A stretch of 64,000 bases of DNA from UBA966 sp046350355 (GCA_046350355.1 JAXMAN010000002.1:682001-746000), one strand, 5' to 3'; positions 23,306 to 32,489 are shown, counted from the first letter of the stretch. The notes: generated by a model from the sequence alone, not told the origin. Program-made: numbers and translations.

Positions 23306-26300
23306 ATGTCCGACCACGGCCAGCCCAACGCCGCGCCCATCCCGCTGCCGCAGCTGGACGCCGCCGCCCGCGCGGCGCAGGCGCTTCGCGAGCGCGTGGA
23401 ATCCAGCCTCCGCGCGCTGGGGATCACGGACCTGCGCTTCGACCGCGCGGGCCGCATGCTCTACGCGACCGACGCGAGCATCTACCAGATGGACCCGGTG
23501 GGCGTCGTCGTCCCCGCCGACCTGCAGCAGGGCATCGATGCCGTCCGGTGGTGCGCGCAGCAGGGGATCCCGCTGCTGCCGCGCGGGGGCGGCACGAGCC
23601 TCAACGGGCAGAGCGTCAACGCCGCGGTGATCGTCGACTTCGGCGCGCGTTGCCGCGGCATCGGCGCGGTGGACGCGCAGGAGCGCTCCTGCTGGGTCGA
23701 GCCGGGCGTCGTGCTCGACCAGCTCAACGCGCACCTGGCGCCGATGGGGCTCATGTTCGCCCCCGATCCCGCCACCGCCAGCCACAACTGCATCGCGGGC
23801 ATGATCGGCAACAACAGCGCGGGCGCGCGCAGCCTGAAGTACGGCCGCACCGTCGAGAACCTGCTCGCGCTGGACGTCGTGCTCGCCGACGGCACCGAGC
23901 ACCGCCTGGAGGAGGGCGCGTGCGAGCGCGATCCCGCGCAGCGCGCGCTCGCGCAGGGGCTCGCCGAGATCCTGCGCCCGATCGAGGCGCAGGTGCGCGC
24001 GAAGTTCCCGCGCATCCTGCGCCACGTCGACGGCTACAACTTCGACCTCTTCCTGGACCAGCTCGCGCGCTCGACGCCGGGCACCTTCGACCGCGTCAAC
24101 CTGGCGCACCTGGTCTGCGGCAGCGAGGGCACGCTCGCGACGATCGTGCGCGCGAAGCTGCGCCTGGTCCCCACGCCCAAGGCGAAGGGGCTCGCGATCA
24201 TGGGCTTCGCGACCGTGGACGACGCGCTCGCGGCGCTCATGACGATGATCGGCACCGACCCCGTCGCGGTCGAGCTCGTCGACGACGTGATCATCGCGCT
24301 GGCGCGCGAGAACCGCGAGTACCGCGGCTACGTCGACCTCATGCCGCGCCCCGCCGGCGCGCCGCTGGGCGCGGTGATGTACGTCGAGTACTTCGGCCAG
24401 ACGCTGCAGGAGGTCGAGGCGAGCCTGCGCCTGCTGCGCGAGCGCCTGCCGGGCCAGCCGATGGAGCAGTACACCGACGCGCGCCGCATGGCCGACGCCT
24501 GGCGCCTGCGCAAGGCGGGCGAGCCGCTGCTGCACGGCGTTCCGGGCGTGCGCAAGCCGCTGGGCTTCGTCGAGGACACCGCGGTCGATCCGTCGAAGCT
24601 GCCCGGCTTCATCAAGGACTTCAAGGCGATCCTCGCCTCGCACGGGACGCAGGCCAGCTTCTACGCGCACGCCAGCGTCGGCTGCCTGCACATCCGCCCG
24701 ATGCTCGCGCTGCAGGAGCCCGCCGACCGCGCCACGATGCTGCGCATCGGCGAGGAGGTCACCGACCTCGTCGTGCGCTACGGCGGCGCGCTCTCGGGCG
24801 AGCACGGCTCGGGCCGCTCGCGCACCGCGCTGCAGCTTCGCTACTTCGGCGAGCCCATCTGCCGCGCGCTCGCGGCGACGAAGGCGCTCTGGGACCCGCG
24901 CGGGATCATGAACCCCGGCATCAAGGTGCGCTACGGCGACGAGGCGATGTCCGTGGAGCACCTGCGCATCGAGCCCGACGGGCGGCCGCTGCACATCGAC
25001 GGCATCCGCACCTTCTTCGACTACGAGGACGAGGGCGGCTTCGGCCACGCCGTCGAGCTGTGCAACGGCGCGGGCCTCTGCCGGCGCCTGCAGGGCTCGG
25101 TGACGATGTGCCCCTCGTACCAGGCGACGCTCGACGAGCGCCACGCCACGCGCGGGCGCGCGAACCACCTGCGGCTGGCGATCACCGGGCAGCTCGCACC
25201 CGGCGGCGGCGACCGCCCCGACTGGAACAGCCCGCAGGTGCAGCAGACGCTGGATCTCTGCCTCTCCTGCAAGGCGTGCAAGGCCGAGTGCCCCAGCAAC
25301 GTCGACGTCGCCAAGCTCAAGGCGGAGTACGCCGCGCAGGGCTTCGCCGCGACGGGCAAGATCCCGCTGCGCACGCGCCTCTTCGGCCGCGTGCGCGGCT
25401 CGAACCGCCTGCTCTCGGCGCTCTGGCCGCTGGCCAACGCGCTCAACGGGCTCGGCCCGGTGCGCGCGCTGCAGGCGTGGGCGATGGGCATCGACGAGCG
25501 CCGCTCCATGCCGCGCTACGGTCCCGCACTGGACCGCTGGTACGCGCGCCGCGGCAGCCGCGCCCCCGCGGGCGCGCCGGTCGTGCTCCTCTTCCCCGAC
25601 TGCTTCACGATGTACAACGAGCCGCAGGTCGGCCAGGCGGCGATCGCGCTGCTCGAGGCCTTCGGCTACCGCGTCGAGCTTCCCTCGCTGGGCTGCTGCG
25701 GGCGCTCGCTCATCTCCACCGGCATGCTCGCCGAGGCGGCGCGCACCTGCGCGCAGACCGCGCAGGCGCTGGAGGCGGCGGTCGAGCGCAGCGGGGCGGT
25801 CGCCGTCGTCGGCTGCGAGCCAAGCTGCATCAGCGCGATCAAGGACGACTGGCTCGAGCTGCGCATGGGCATCGACCGCGCGCGGCTGCAGGCGCTCGCG
25901 GCGCGCACCTTCCTGGTCGAGGAGTTCCTCGAGCGCCGCTGGGAGGCGCACCCGCAGCGCCCCGCGCCGCCGGCCTTCGAGCCGGGACCGATCGCGCTGC
26001 ACGCGCACTGCCACCAGAAGGCGCTCTGGGGCGCCGAGTCCAGCGCCGCGCTGCTGCGCCGCTACTTCGGCCCGCGTCTGGAGGTGCTCGCGACCGGCTG
26101 CTGCGGCATGGCGGGCAGCTTCGGCTTCGCGCAGGAGAAGTACGACCTCTCGATGCGCATCGCCGAGATGGGCGTGCTCCCCGCGGCGCGCGCGCGTCCG
26201 CAGGCGACGCTCTGCGCGCCCGGCACGAGCTGCCGCCACCAGATCCACGACGGCACCGCGCAGGACGCGGCGCCGCGCGAGGCGCTGCACCCGGTCGAGC

Positions 26301-26323
26301 TGCTCGCGAAGGTGCTCCTCTGA
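23306..26323 (+). CDS. FAD-linked oxidase / Fe-S oxidoreductase fusion (D-lactate or glycolate dehydrogenase-like)
   Basis: A 1005-residue fusion. Residues about 40-480 are a PCMH-type FAD-binding oxidase: 'VVVPADLQQGIDAVRWCAQQGIPLLPRGGGTSLNGQSV', 'GMIGNNSAGARSLKYGRTVENLL', and a C-terminal FAD-oxidase cap with 'GALSGEHGSGRSRT'. A ferredoxin-like part follows with 'CNGAGLCRRLQGSVTMCPSY' and 'CLSCKACKAECPSN' (about residue 652), suiting two 4Fe-4S clusters. The C-terminal third has the two CCG-domain motifs 'LGCCGRSL' and 'TGCCGMAGSFGF'. This order matches the YdiJ/Dld-II class that oxidises D-2-hydroxyacids and passes electrons to the respiratory chain. The exact substrate is not determinable. 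It has no export signal. Confidence 0.88.
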   Translation: MSDHGQPNAAPIPLPQLDAAARAAQALRERVESSLRALGITDLRFDRAGRMLYATDASIYQMDPVGVVVPADLQQGIDAVRWCAQQGIPLLPRGGGTSLNGQSVNAAVIVDFGARCRGIGAVDAQERSCWVEPGVVLDQLNAHLAPMGLMFAPDPATASHNCIAGMIGNNSAGARSLKYGRTVENLLALDVVLADGTEHRLEEGACERDPAQRALAQGLAEILRPIEAQVRAKFPRILRHVDGYNFDLFLDQLARSTPGTFDRVNLAHLVCGSEGTLATIVRAKLRLVPTPKAKGLAIMGFATVDDALAALMTMIGTDPVAVELVDDVIIALARENREYRGYVDLMPRPAGAPLGAVMYVEYFGQTLQEVEASLRLLRERLPGQPMEQYTDARRMADAWRLRKAGEPLLHGVPGVRKPLGFVEDTAVDPSKLPGFIKDFKAILASHGTQASFYAHASVGCLHIRPMLALQEPADRATMLRIGEEVTDLVVRYGGALSGEHGSGRSRTALQLRYFGEPICRALAATKALWDPRGIMNPGIKVRYGDEAMSVEHLRIEPDGRPLHIDGIRTFFDYEDEGGFGHAVELCNGAGLCRRLQGSVTMCPSYQATLDERHATRGRANHLRLAITGQLAPGGGDRPDWNSPQVQQTLDLCLSCKACKAECPSNVDVAKLKAEYAAQGFAATGKIPLRTRLFGRVRGSNRLLSALWPLANALNGLGPVRALQAWAMGIDERRSMPRYGPALDRWYARRGSRAPAGAPVVLLFPDCFTMYNEPQVGQAAIALLEAFGYRVELPSLGCCGRSLISTGMLAEAARTCAQTAQALEAAVERSGAVAVVGCEPSCISAIKDDWLELRMGIDRARLQALAARTFLVEEFLERRWEAHPQRPAPPAFEPGPIALHAHCHQKALWGAESSAALLRRYFGPRLEVLATGCCGMAGSFGFAQEKYDLSMRIAEMGVLPAARARPQATLCAPGTSCRHQIHDGTAQDAAPREALHPVELLAKVLL

Positions 26324-26334
26324 CGCGCGCGCGG

Positions 26335-26350
26335 GCGTCCGCCCGGACGC
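26335..26350 (+). terminator. Weak hairpin before the response-regulator promoter
   Basis: GCGTCC/GGACGC stem with a 4-nt loop, 11 nt after the oxidoreductase stop and 2 nt before TAGAAT. Short and without a U tract. Confidence 0.25.
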
Positions 26351-26352
26351 GC

Positions 26353-26358
26353 TAGAAT
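26353..26358 (+). promoter_or_regulatory. -10-like box TAGAAT (leaderless type)
   Basis: TAGAAT ends 9 nt before ATG 26368. No Shine-Dalgarno sequence. Confidence 0.55.
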
Positions 26359-26367
26359 CGGCGCGCC

Positions 26368-26856
26368 ATGACCGACGCCACCTCCGATCCGCTCGCGCTC
26401 GCGCTGGACATCGAGAGCAGCCAGATCGACATCCGCGGCCTCAAGATCCTGATCGTCGACGACAACGCGCAGAACCTGGAGCTTGTGCAGGCCTACCTCG
26501 AGACGCTGCCGGTGACGGTCTCGACGGCCGCCGACGGCCTGGCCGCGGTCGCCGAGGTGGAGCGCTTCCACCCGGACCTGGTGCTGCTGGACGTGATGAT
26601 GCCCAAGATGTCGGGCTTCGAGGTCTGCCAGAAGATCAAGGGCAACCCCGCGATGCGCGACACCGTGGTGATCATGGTCACCGCGCTGCACGAGGTGGGG
26701 GACTTCGAGCGCGCCGTCGAGTGCGGCTGCGACGACTTCCTCACCAAGCCGGTGAACAAGGTCGAGCTGCTGACGCGCGTCAAGAGCCTGCTGCGCGTGC
26801 GCGCCCTGAAGAAGATGCTTGAGGATCTCAAGCGCGGCGCCCCCGGCGGCCGATGA
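26368..26856 (+). CDS. Single-domain response regulator (CheY-like)
   Basis: A 162-residue receiver with no output domain. The acidic pair is 'ILIVDDN' (Asp31, Asp32), the phosphorylated Asp is in 'LVLLDVMMPKMSGFE' (Asp75), followed by the switch Thr in 'IMVTAL' and the conserved Lys in 'FLTKPV'. A 20-residue N-terminal extension and a short basic helical tail (RVRALKKMLEDLKRG) flank the domain; the tail is similar to regulators that pass a signal to another protein by helix contacts. No histidine kinase is in the window, so its partner is unknown. A short ORF follows at 26951. Confidence 0.92.
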   Translation: MTDATSDPLALALDIESSQIDIRGLKILIVDDNAQNLELVQAYLETLPVTVSTAADGLAAVAEVERFHPDLVLLDVMMPKMSGFEVCQKIKGNPAMRDTVVIMVTALHEVGDFERAVECGCDDFLTKPVNKVELLTRVKSLLRVRALKKMLEDLKRGAPGGR

Positions 26857-26950
26857 TCGCGAAGGCGGCGGAGCCGCTTCGTGCACCCACCGGGCACCCG
26901 GGCAGGACCCGCCCCACGGACCGTCCGGTCGATCCCCGCGAGGCTCCGCC

Positions 26951-27148
26951 ATGCATTCCATCGCAGCGCCGACCCGCGCGACCAAGTCGCAGCTGGTCGA
27001 GCAGATCCGCACCGTGAACACCTCCGCGCCGCGCGAGTGGCTCGAGGGCTTCGACTTCGCCGTCCTCGAGCGCTACCTCGACCGCCTGCGCGAGGCGGCC
27101 ACGCGCCCGCTCCAGCTCAGTCCAGGTCCACGACCTTCATGGCAATGA
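26951..27148 (+). CDS. Small helical protein, uncharacterised
   Basis: A 65-residue product. Residues 8-50 form a compact amphipathic helical unit: 'TKSQLVEQIRTVNTSAPREW' then 'LEGFDFAVLERYLDRLREA', which looks like a small folded domain rather than antisense noise because hydrophobic positions are regularly spaced. I have an impression of similar short proteins in other planctomycetes but cannot verify it. A GAGG stands 8 nt before ATG 26951. The last 32 nt overlap the end of kdsD on the opposite strand. Translation is not proven. Confidence 0.5.
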   Translation: MHSIAAPTRATKSQLVEQIRTVNTSAPREWLEGFDFAVLERYLDRLREAATRPLQLSPGPRPSWQ

Positions 27149-28151
27149 GGTCCTGCACGTCGACGAGGCCGACCGGGCGGCCCTGCGCGTCGACGACGGG
27201 GATCTCGTCCAGCCGCCGCTCGCGCACGAGCTGCACCGCATCGCGCACCAGCGCCTCGACCCCCAGCGTGCAGGGGCGCGCGGTCATCACCTCGCGGATC
27301 GCCCGGGCGAGCACCTGCGCGCCGTGCTGGTGCACCTGACGGCGCAGGTCGCCGTCGGTGAAGATGCCGCTCAGGCGGCCCTGCCCATCCACCACGACCA
27401 GCGCGCCCGCGCGGCGGTTCTGTCCGGCCTGTGAGAGGGCGGCGGCGACGGTCGTCTCCTCCGTGACCGTGGCCAGGTTGTCGCCGACGCGAAAGCGCAG
27501 GACCTCGGTGATGTTCTTGAGCCCCGCGCCCAGCAGGCCGCCGGGGTGGCGGCGGTGGAAGTCGTCGGCGGCGAAGTTGCGGCGGCGGCTGACCGCCAGC
27601 GCCAGCGCGTCGCCCATGGCGAGCATCGCCGTGGTGCTGGCGGTGGGGGCCAGGTTGAGCGGACACGCCTCGACGACATCGCCGATGGCCAGGTGGACGT
27701 CGCTCAGGCGGGCCAGGTGGGAGCCGTGCTTGGCGCTGATGCCCACGACCGGCACCCGGTCGGCGCGCAGGATGGCGGCCAGGTTGACCACCTCCTCGGT
27801 GCTGCCGGAGTAGCTCATGAGGATCGCGACGTCCCCGGGCCGCACGCGGCCGAGGTCGCCATGGACCGCCTCGCTGGGGTGGAGGAAGTGCGCCGGCTGC
27901 CCGAGGCTGGACATGGTGGCCGCGATCTTGGCCCCGATGAGGCCGCTCTTGCCCATGCCCGAGACGACGACATGCCCGCCGCAGGCGGTGAGCAGGTCGA
28001 TCGCGCGGTGCCAGTGGGCCGCGTCCTCCCCGGTGGCGCGCGCGGCGACCCGGCGGACGGCCTCGGCCTCGGCGAGCATCGCGTCGGCGAGGTACGCGGT
28101 CTCCTCGCCGTTGCCGGCGGCGGGCGGATCGACGGGCGGCTTCGCGGTCAT
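27117..28151 (-). CDS. kdsD: D-arabinose 5-phosphate isomerase (KpsF/GutQ family)
   Basis: Isomerises ribulose 5-phosphate to arabinose 5-phosphate, the first step to KDO for lipopolysaccharide or capsule. The 344-residue protein has an N-terminal SIS domain ('GGHVVVSGMGKSGLIGAKIAATMSSLG', 'ILMSYSGSTEEVVNL', 'CPLNLAPTASTTAMLAMGDALA') and two C-terminal CBS domains ('VTEETTVAAALSQAGQNRRAGALVVVDGQGRLSGIFTDGDLRR' and 'LVRDAVQLVRERRLDEIPVVDAQGRPVGLVDVQDLI'). This order is diagnostic. Its presence implies KDO-containing surface glycans in this organism. It is divergent from scpA with leaderless-type boxes on both strands. Confidence 0.93.
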   Translation of the reverse strand: MTAKPPVDPPAAGNGEETAYLADAMLAEAEAVRRVAARATGEDAAHWHRAIDLLTACGGHVVVSGMGKSGLIGAKIAATMSSLGQPAHFLHPSEAVHGDLGRVRPGDVAILMSYSGSTEEVVNLAAILRADRVPVVGISAKHGSHLARLSDVHLAIGDVVEACPLNLAPTASTTAMLAMGDALALAVSRRRNFAADDFHRRHPGGLLGAGLKNITEVLRFRVGDNLATVTEETTVAAALSQAGQNRRAGALVVVDGQGRLSGIFTDGDLRRQVHQHGAQVLARAIREVMTARPCTLGVEALVRDAVQLVRERRLDEIPVVDAQGRPVGLVDVQDLIAMKVVDLD

Positions 28152-28158
28152 GGCGGGA

Positions 28159-28164
28159 ATCGTA
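28159..28164 (-). promoter_or_regulatory. -10-like box TACGAT for kdsD (leaderless type)
   Basis: TACGAT ends 7 nt before ATG 28151 on the minus strand. Confidence 0.55.
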
Positions 28165-28185
28165 GGGCCTTCCCGGCCGCTCCGG

Positions 28186-28191
28186 TACGCT
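28186..28191 (+). promoter_or_regulatory. -10-like box TACGCT for scpA (leaderless type)
   Basis: TACGCT ends 6 nt before ATG 28198. Confidence 0.6.
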
Positions 28192-28197
28192 GCGCCG

Positions 28198-28977
28198 ATG
28201 CCGTTGCAGGACGACTACCAGGTCCGCCTCGCCAGCTTCCAGGGGCCGCTGGACCTGCTGCTCTTTCTCATCCGCCGCGCGGAGGTGGACGTGGGGGACA
28301 TCCCCATCCACGAGATCACCGCGCAGTACTTCGCCTTCCTGAAGCAGGTCCCCAGCATCGACATCGACCTCGCGGGCGAGTTCCTGGTCATGGCCGCGAC
28401 GCTGGTGGAGATCAAGAGCCGCACGCTCGCGCCCTCGCAGCGCACGGGCCAGGGCGGCGGCGGCGAGGGCGGCGGCGCGCTCGACGAGTCCGACCCGCGC
28501 TTCGAGCTCGTGCAGCAGCTCCTCGCCTACCAGAAGTACCGCACCGCGGCGGACGAGCTCGACCGCCTGCGCCGCGACTTCGCGCTGCGCTACCCCGTCG
28601 GCGGCCGCGGCTTCACGCTCCCGGAGGAGCCCGAGCGCGAGTACGAGATGGACGACGTCCACCTCCTCGACCTCATCGAGGCGTACGAGCGGATCATCGC
28701 GGGCATCGACCTCACGCGCGTGGGCGACCACCGCGTCGAGTACGACGACACGCCGATCTCGCTGCACCAGACCGACCTCGTCGACCGGCTCGACCGCGCG
28801 CCGGAGAAGCGCCTGACGCTGCAGGAGGTCTTCCGCGGCCGCACCCGCGGCGAGGCGATCGGCCTCTTCCTGGCGATGCTGGAGCTGGCGCGCGAGCAGC
28901 GCATCGGCATCCGCCAGGACGCCATCGACGGCACGATCCAGATCGAGCTGGAGCTGGGGACGCCCGCTACGCGCTGA
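28198..28977 (+). CDS. scpA: Segregation and condensation protein A
   Basis: Kleisin subunit of the SMC-ScpAB condensin that organises the chromosome. The 259-residue protein has the N-terminal kleisin helices 'FQGPLDLLLFLIRRAEVDVGDIPIHEITAQYFAFL', 'DLAGEFLVMAATLVEIKSRTLAPS', an acidic/Gly linker, and a C-terminal winged-helix block 'KRLTLQEVFRGRTRGEAIGLFLAMLELAREQRIGIRQD', as in ScpA. Neither smc nor scpB is in the window; scpA is followed convergently by recQ, whose end overlaps it by 11 bp. Confidence 0.93.
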   Translation: MPLQDDYQVRLASFQGPLDLLLFLIRRAEVDVGDIPIHEITAQYFAFLKQVPSIDIDLAGEFLVMAATLVEIKSRTLAPSQRTGQGGGGEGGGALDESDPRFELVQQLLAYQKYRTAADELDRLRRDFALRYPVGGRGFTLPEEPEREYEMDDVHLLDLIEAYERIIAGIDLTRVGDHRVEYDDTPISLHQTDLVDRLDRAPEKRLTLQEVFRGRTRGEAIGLFLAMLELAREQRIGIRQDAIDGTIQIELELGTPATR

Positions 28978-30901
28978 TCGCCGCGACGAAGCGCTCGCCG
29001 AACTCGGCGAGCTTCTTCGCGCCCACGCCCTTGATGCGCGCGAACTCCGCGAGCGTCGTCGGACGCGCCGCGGCGAGCTCGTGCAGCGTCGCGTCGCTGA
29101 AGATGAGGTAGGGGGGCGAGCCGCGCTCGGCGGCGATCTCGCGCCGCAGCGCGCGCAGGCGCTCGAAGAGGGCGGTGTCGACCTCGTGCACGCCGTGGAC
29201 GCCCGCGCTGGCGGCGGCGTGGCGGCGGCCGCGCCCGCGCGGCGGCGCGCGCAGGGGGACCTCGGCCTCGCCGCGCAGGGCGCGGTGGCCCTCGGCGGTG
29301 AGCACGAGCACCGGCATCTCGTCGCCGCTGCGCGCGAGCAGGCCGTGCTCCACGAGCTGGAAGAGGTAGTTGATGAGCGTGCTGCGCTCCTGGTCGCGCA
29401 GGACGCCGTAGGTGGGGAGCGCGGCGTGGCCGCGGCGCTCGATCTCCTCGGTCTGCGCGCCGCGCGCGACGTCGGCGACGTAGCCCGCGCCGTAGCGCTG
29501 CCCCGTGCGCACGACCGCGCTCAGGAGCTTGCGCGCGAGCGTCGTCGAGTCGGGGGCCATCCGCACCTCGCCCAGGCAGACGTCGCAGGCGCCGCAGTTG
29601 TCGCGCTCCGCGCGCTGGCCGAAGTGCTCGAGCAGCCAGCGGTGGCGGCAGACGGGGCTCGAGGCCATCCGCTGCATCGCCTCGAGCTGCGCGCGTCCCT
29701 GCTCGAGCGAGGCGCCCAGCGCGTCGATGGTCTCCGCCGCCGCGCCCTGTTCCTCGTAGCGCTCGCGCGCCTCGTCGTGGCTGCCCTGCGCGATGGTCTG
29801 CCACTTCACGACGTCGGCGTACGAGTGCAGCAGCACGCACTCGCTCTCGAGGCCGTCGCGCCCGGCGCGGCCGGTCTCCTGCTGGTAGTGCTCGACGCTC
29901 TTGGGCATCGTCATGTGCACGACCGCGCGGACGTCGCTGCGGTCGATGCCCATCCCGAAGGCGACCGTCGCGACGACGATGTCCAGCTTCTCCTGCGCGA
30001 ATGCCTCCTGGACGCGGGCGCGCTCCTCGGAGGCGAGCCCCGCGTGGTAGCAGCCGGCGCTGAACTTCTCGCGCTGCAGGAACTCCGCGAGCGACTCCGT
30101 GTCCCTGCGGCTGAGGCAGTAGACGATGACCGCGTCGCCGCGGTGGCGCCCGAGCACCTCCAGGAGCTGGCGGCGCCCGTCGGTGCGCGGCTCGATCCGG
30201 TAGACGAGGTTCGGTCGGTCGAAGCTGCCCACGAGCACGCACGGATCGCGCAGCGAGAGCTCCTCCACGATGTCGCGCTGGACGCGCGGGGTCGCGGTGG
30301 CGGTGCAGGCGTGGAAGCTCGCCTCGGGGAATGCCTCGCGCAGGCGGCGGAGCTGGCGGTATTCCGGGCGGAAGTCGTGGCCCCACTGGCTGATGCAGTG
30401 CGCCTCGTCGATCGCGAAGGCGCGCACGCCGACGCTGCCGAGCCACTGCGCGAACCCCGGCGCCAGGACGCGCTCGGGCGAGACGAAGAGCAGCCGCACC
30501 GCGCCTGCGCGCACCTGGCGGCGGACCTCGTCGCGCTCGGCGGCGTCCATCCCCGAATGCAGCGCCGCCGCGGGGTAGCCGTCGGCGCGCAGGCCGTCGA
30601 CCTGGTCCTTCATCAGCGCGATGAGCGGGCTGACGCAGACGTCGATGCGCGTCTCGCCGCGGCGCTGCGCGACCAGCGGGGGGACCTGGTAGCAGAGGCT
30701 CTTGCCGCCGCCGGTGGGCATGACCAGCAGGCTGTCGCGCCCGGCCACGCCGGCGGCGATCGCCTCGGCCTGCATGGGACGCAGCGTGTCGAAGCCCCAG
30801 ATGCGCCGGATCTGCGCGATCGTCTCGCCGTCGACGCCCGTGGCCGGGGCCTCGGGGTCGGTTGGCGCGTCCTGCGCGGCGATGGGCGGTTCCATCCGCA
30901 T
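28967..30901 (-). CDS. recQ: ATP-dependent DNA helicase RecQ
   Basis: Superfamily 2 3'-5' helicase in recombination and fork repair. The 644-residue protein has motif 0/I 'FDTLRPMQAEAI' and 'LLVMPTGGGKSLCYQVP', the DEAH box 'FAIDEAHCISQWGHDFRPEY', motif VI 'YYQQETGRAGRDG', and the RQC zinc-binding block 'CRHRWLLEHFGQRAERDNCGACDVC' with its four cysteines. A winged-helix region follows, and the C-terminus carries an HRDC domain ('FERLRALRREIAAERGSPPYLIFSD'). Domain order and length match canonical bacterial RecQ. It has a TAGACT box 7 nt upstream of the ATG; a second in-frame ATG is two codons in. dacB ends 20 bp before its start. Confidence 0.95.
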   Translation of the reverse strand: MRMEPPIAAQDAPTDPEAPATGVDGETIAQIRRIWGFDTLRPMQAEAIAAGVAGRDSLLVMPTGGGKSLCYQVPPLVAQRRGETRIDVCVSPLIALMKDQVDGLRADGYPAAALHSGMDAAERDEVRRQVRAGAVRLLFVSPERVLAPGFAQWLGSVGVRAFAIDEAHCISQWGHDFRPEYRQLRRLREAFPEASFHACTATATPRVQRDIVEELSLRDPCVLVGSFDRPNLVYRIEPRTDGRRQLLEVLGRHRGDAVIVYCLSRRDTESLAEFLQREKFSAGCYHAGLASEERARVQEAFAQEKLDIVVATVAFGMGIDRSDVRAVVHMTMPKSVEHYQQETGRAGRDGLESECVLLHSYADVVKWQTIAQGSHDEARERYEEQGAAAETIDALGASLEQGRAQLEAMQRMASSPVCRHRWLLEHFGQRAERDNCGACDVCLGEVRMAPDSTTLARKLLSAVVRTGQRYGAGYVADVARGAQTEEIERRGHAALPTYGVLRDQERSTLINYLFQLVEHGLLARSGDEMPVLVLTAEGHRALRGEAEVPLRAPPRGRGRRHAAASAGVHGVHEVDTALFERLRALRREIAAERGSPPYLIFSDATLHELAAARPTTLAEFARIKGVGAKKLAEFGERFVAAISA

Positions 30902-30908
30902 CGCGCGC

Positions 30909-30914
30909 AGTCTA
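30909..30914 (-). promoter_or_regulatory. -10-like box TAGACT for recQ (leaderless type)
   Basis: TAGACT ends 7 nt before ATG 30901 and lies in the 20-nt gap after dacB, so recQ need not depend on the dacB transcript. Confidence 0.6.
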
Positions 30915-30921
30915 GGCGCGC

Positions 30922-32463
30922 CTAGAGCGCTCCCGAGAGTTCCTTGACAATCCGCTCCTGCAGGCGCTTGGCCTTGCCCACGCCGTCCTGGTCGCCGGTG
31001 AGGTCGTTGCAGAGGACGCTGAAGGCGTACTTGGGCGGCTGGCCCGGGCGGCCGATGTAGCCGCTGAGGCAGCTCACGCCGTTGATGTACCCGGTCTTGC
31101 AGCGCACCGAGACGAGGCCGGCGTCGAGGTCGTTGAAGCGCTTCTTCACGGTGCCCGTCTCGCCCGCCACCGCCAGGCTCTCCAGGAAGGGCTCGCGCAG
31201 GGCCGGATCGTGGGCGATCCCGCGCAGCCACGCGGTCAGCAGGTTCGCGGTGACCTTGTTGCCGCGGCTGAGCCCGCTGCCGTCGACCGCGGTGAGCGAG
31301 CGCGCCGCGGTGCCGGGGCCCAGGCGGCTGTCGATCGCCGCCGCGAGCGCCGCGCTGCCGTTGCCCCAGCCGCCGGGCTGGCCGGTCGCCGCCGCGCCGA
31401 TGCGCTTGAGGAGGCTCTCGGCGTAGAGGTTTTGGCTGTCGGTGTTGCAGCGCTGGACGACCGTCGCGAGCGGGCTCTCGACGACCGGCCCCACCGGCGT
31501 GCCCGTGGGCTTCGGGTCCGTCTCGCCGGCGCTGCGCGCGTTCGCGACCGTCACGCCCGCCGCGCGCAGCCGCTCCGCCAGCAGGCGCGCGAAGAAGGCC
31601 GGCATGTCGTGGACGCAGACGGCGACCGGCTCCGCGCTGGCGCCGCGCAGGTTGCCGTTGAGGGTGAAGGTCTCCTCGTCCTCGGTGCGGCCGACCCAGA
31701 TCGACTGCGCCGCCTTCTTGTCGGTGCGTGCGGTGCTCTTGTTCACGACGCGCAGCCAGGGAGCGGCGGGGGCCCAGCGCGTGATCTCCGCGCGGCCGCC
31801 GGAGGTGCCCAGGTAGGCGTGCAGCAGGTTCGTGTGGAAGTTGAGCCCCGCGATCTCCGCGCAGTACGCGTTCGCAAGCTGGTTCGCCGGCCACTCCGGA
31901 TGCGTGTACTGGCGGTCGAAGATGCGGTCGTCGACGACGACCTCGCGCAGGCTGGTCACGCCCGCGGCGCGCACCGCGGCGGCCCAGGTTTCCACCAGCG
32001 CGTCGACGCTCATGCCGTGCTGGCGGTTGCCCTTGGCGTCGGTGTAGACGACCTGCTCCAGGAGCGCGGGATCGCCGAAGGCGGGATCGCCGTCGCCGAC
32101 CACGACCAGGCGGTCGCCGTCGCGCAGCAGGCGCGTGCGGAAGCGGAAGTCGGGCCCGAGCATCTGCAGCGCCGCCGCGGTCGTGAGCAGCTTCATGTTG
32201 CTCGCCGGAATCATCGGCTGGTCGCCGGCGACGTCCGCGAGCACACGGCCGGTCTCCACCTCGCGGATGCTCACCGCGATGTCGCTGCGGCGCAGGCCGC
32301 TCGCGGCGATCGCGGAGGCGACCGAGTCGGCCACCCCGGCGCGGGCGACGGCGGGCGCCGCCTGCGGCCGCGCGGCGCGCGGCTTCTCGGCGAGGGCGGG
32401 GTTGGTGAAGAGGCCGGCGGCGATGACCGCGGCCAGCAGCGTGCAGATCCGTCCTGGCTTCAT
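30922..32463 (-). CDS. dacB: D-alanyl-D-alanine carboxypeptidase/endopeptidase (PBP4-type)
   Basis: Class C penicillin-binding protein (peptidase family S13) that trims peptidoglycan peptides. The 513-residue precursor has a signal peptide (KPGRICTLLAAVIAAGLFTNPALA). The three active-site motifs are SxxK as 'PASNMKLLTTAA' (Ser88), SxN as 'TDSQNLYAES', and KTG as 'VRCKTGYINGVS'. The large insertion between the first two motifs is typical of PBP4. It is evidence for a peptidoglycan wall. ATG 32463 is preferred over 32475 because GGAG stands 6 nt upstream; a TATTCT box at 32490-32495 could be the -10 region. Confidence 0.92.
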   Translation of the reverse strand: MKPGRICTLLAAVIAAGLFTNPALAEKPRAARPQAAPAVARAGVADSVASAIAASGLRRSDIAVSIREVETGRVLADVAGDQPMIPASNMKLLTTAAALQMLGPDFRFRTRLLRDGDRLVVVGDGDPAFGDPALLEQVVYTDAKGNRQHGMSVDALVETWAAAVRAAGVTSLREVVVDDRIFDRQYTHPEWPANQLANAYCAEIAGLNFHTNLLHAYLGTSGGRAEITRWAPAAPWLRVVNKSTARTDKKAAQSIWVGRTEDEETFTLNGNLRGASAEPVAVCVHDMPAFFARLLAERLRAAGVTVANARSAGETDPKPTGTPVGPVVESPLATVVQRCNTDSQNLYAESLLKRIGAAATGQPGGWGNGSAALAAAIDSRLGPGTAARSLTAVDGSGLSRGNKVTANLLTAWLRGIAHDPALREPFLESLAVAGETGTVKKRFNDLDAGLVSVRCKTGYINGVSCLSGYIGRPGQPPKYAFSVLCNDLTGDQDGVGKAKRLQERIVKELSGAL

Positions 32464-32489
32464 TCGACGCTCCATGTCGAGGTTTGCCG

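Noticed and set aside
30935..30965. TTGACA on the plus strand near 30943 as a promoter
   Set aside because: It is inside the dacB coding end, has no -10 box at 16-18 bp and no plus-strand gene follows.
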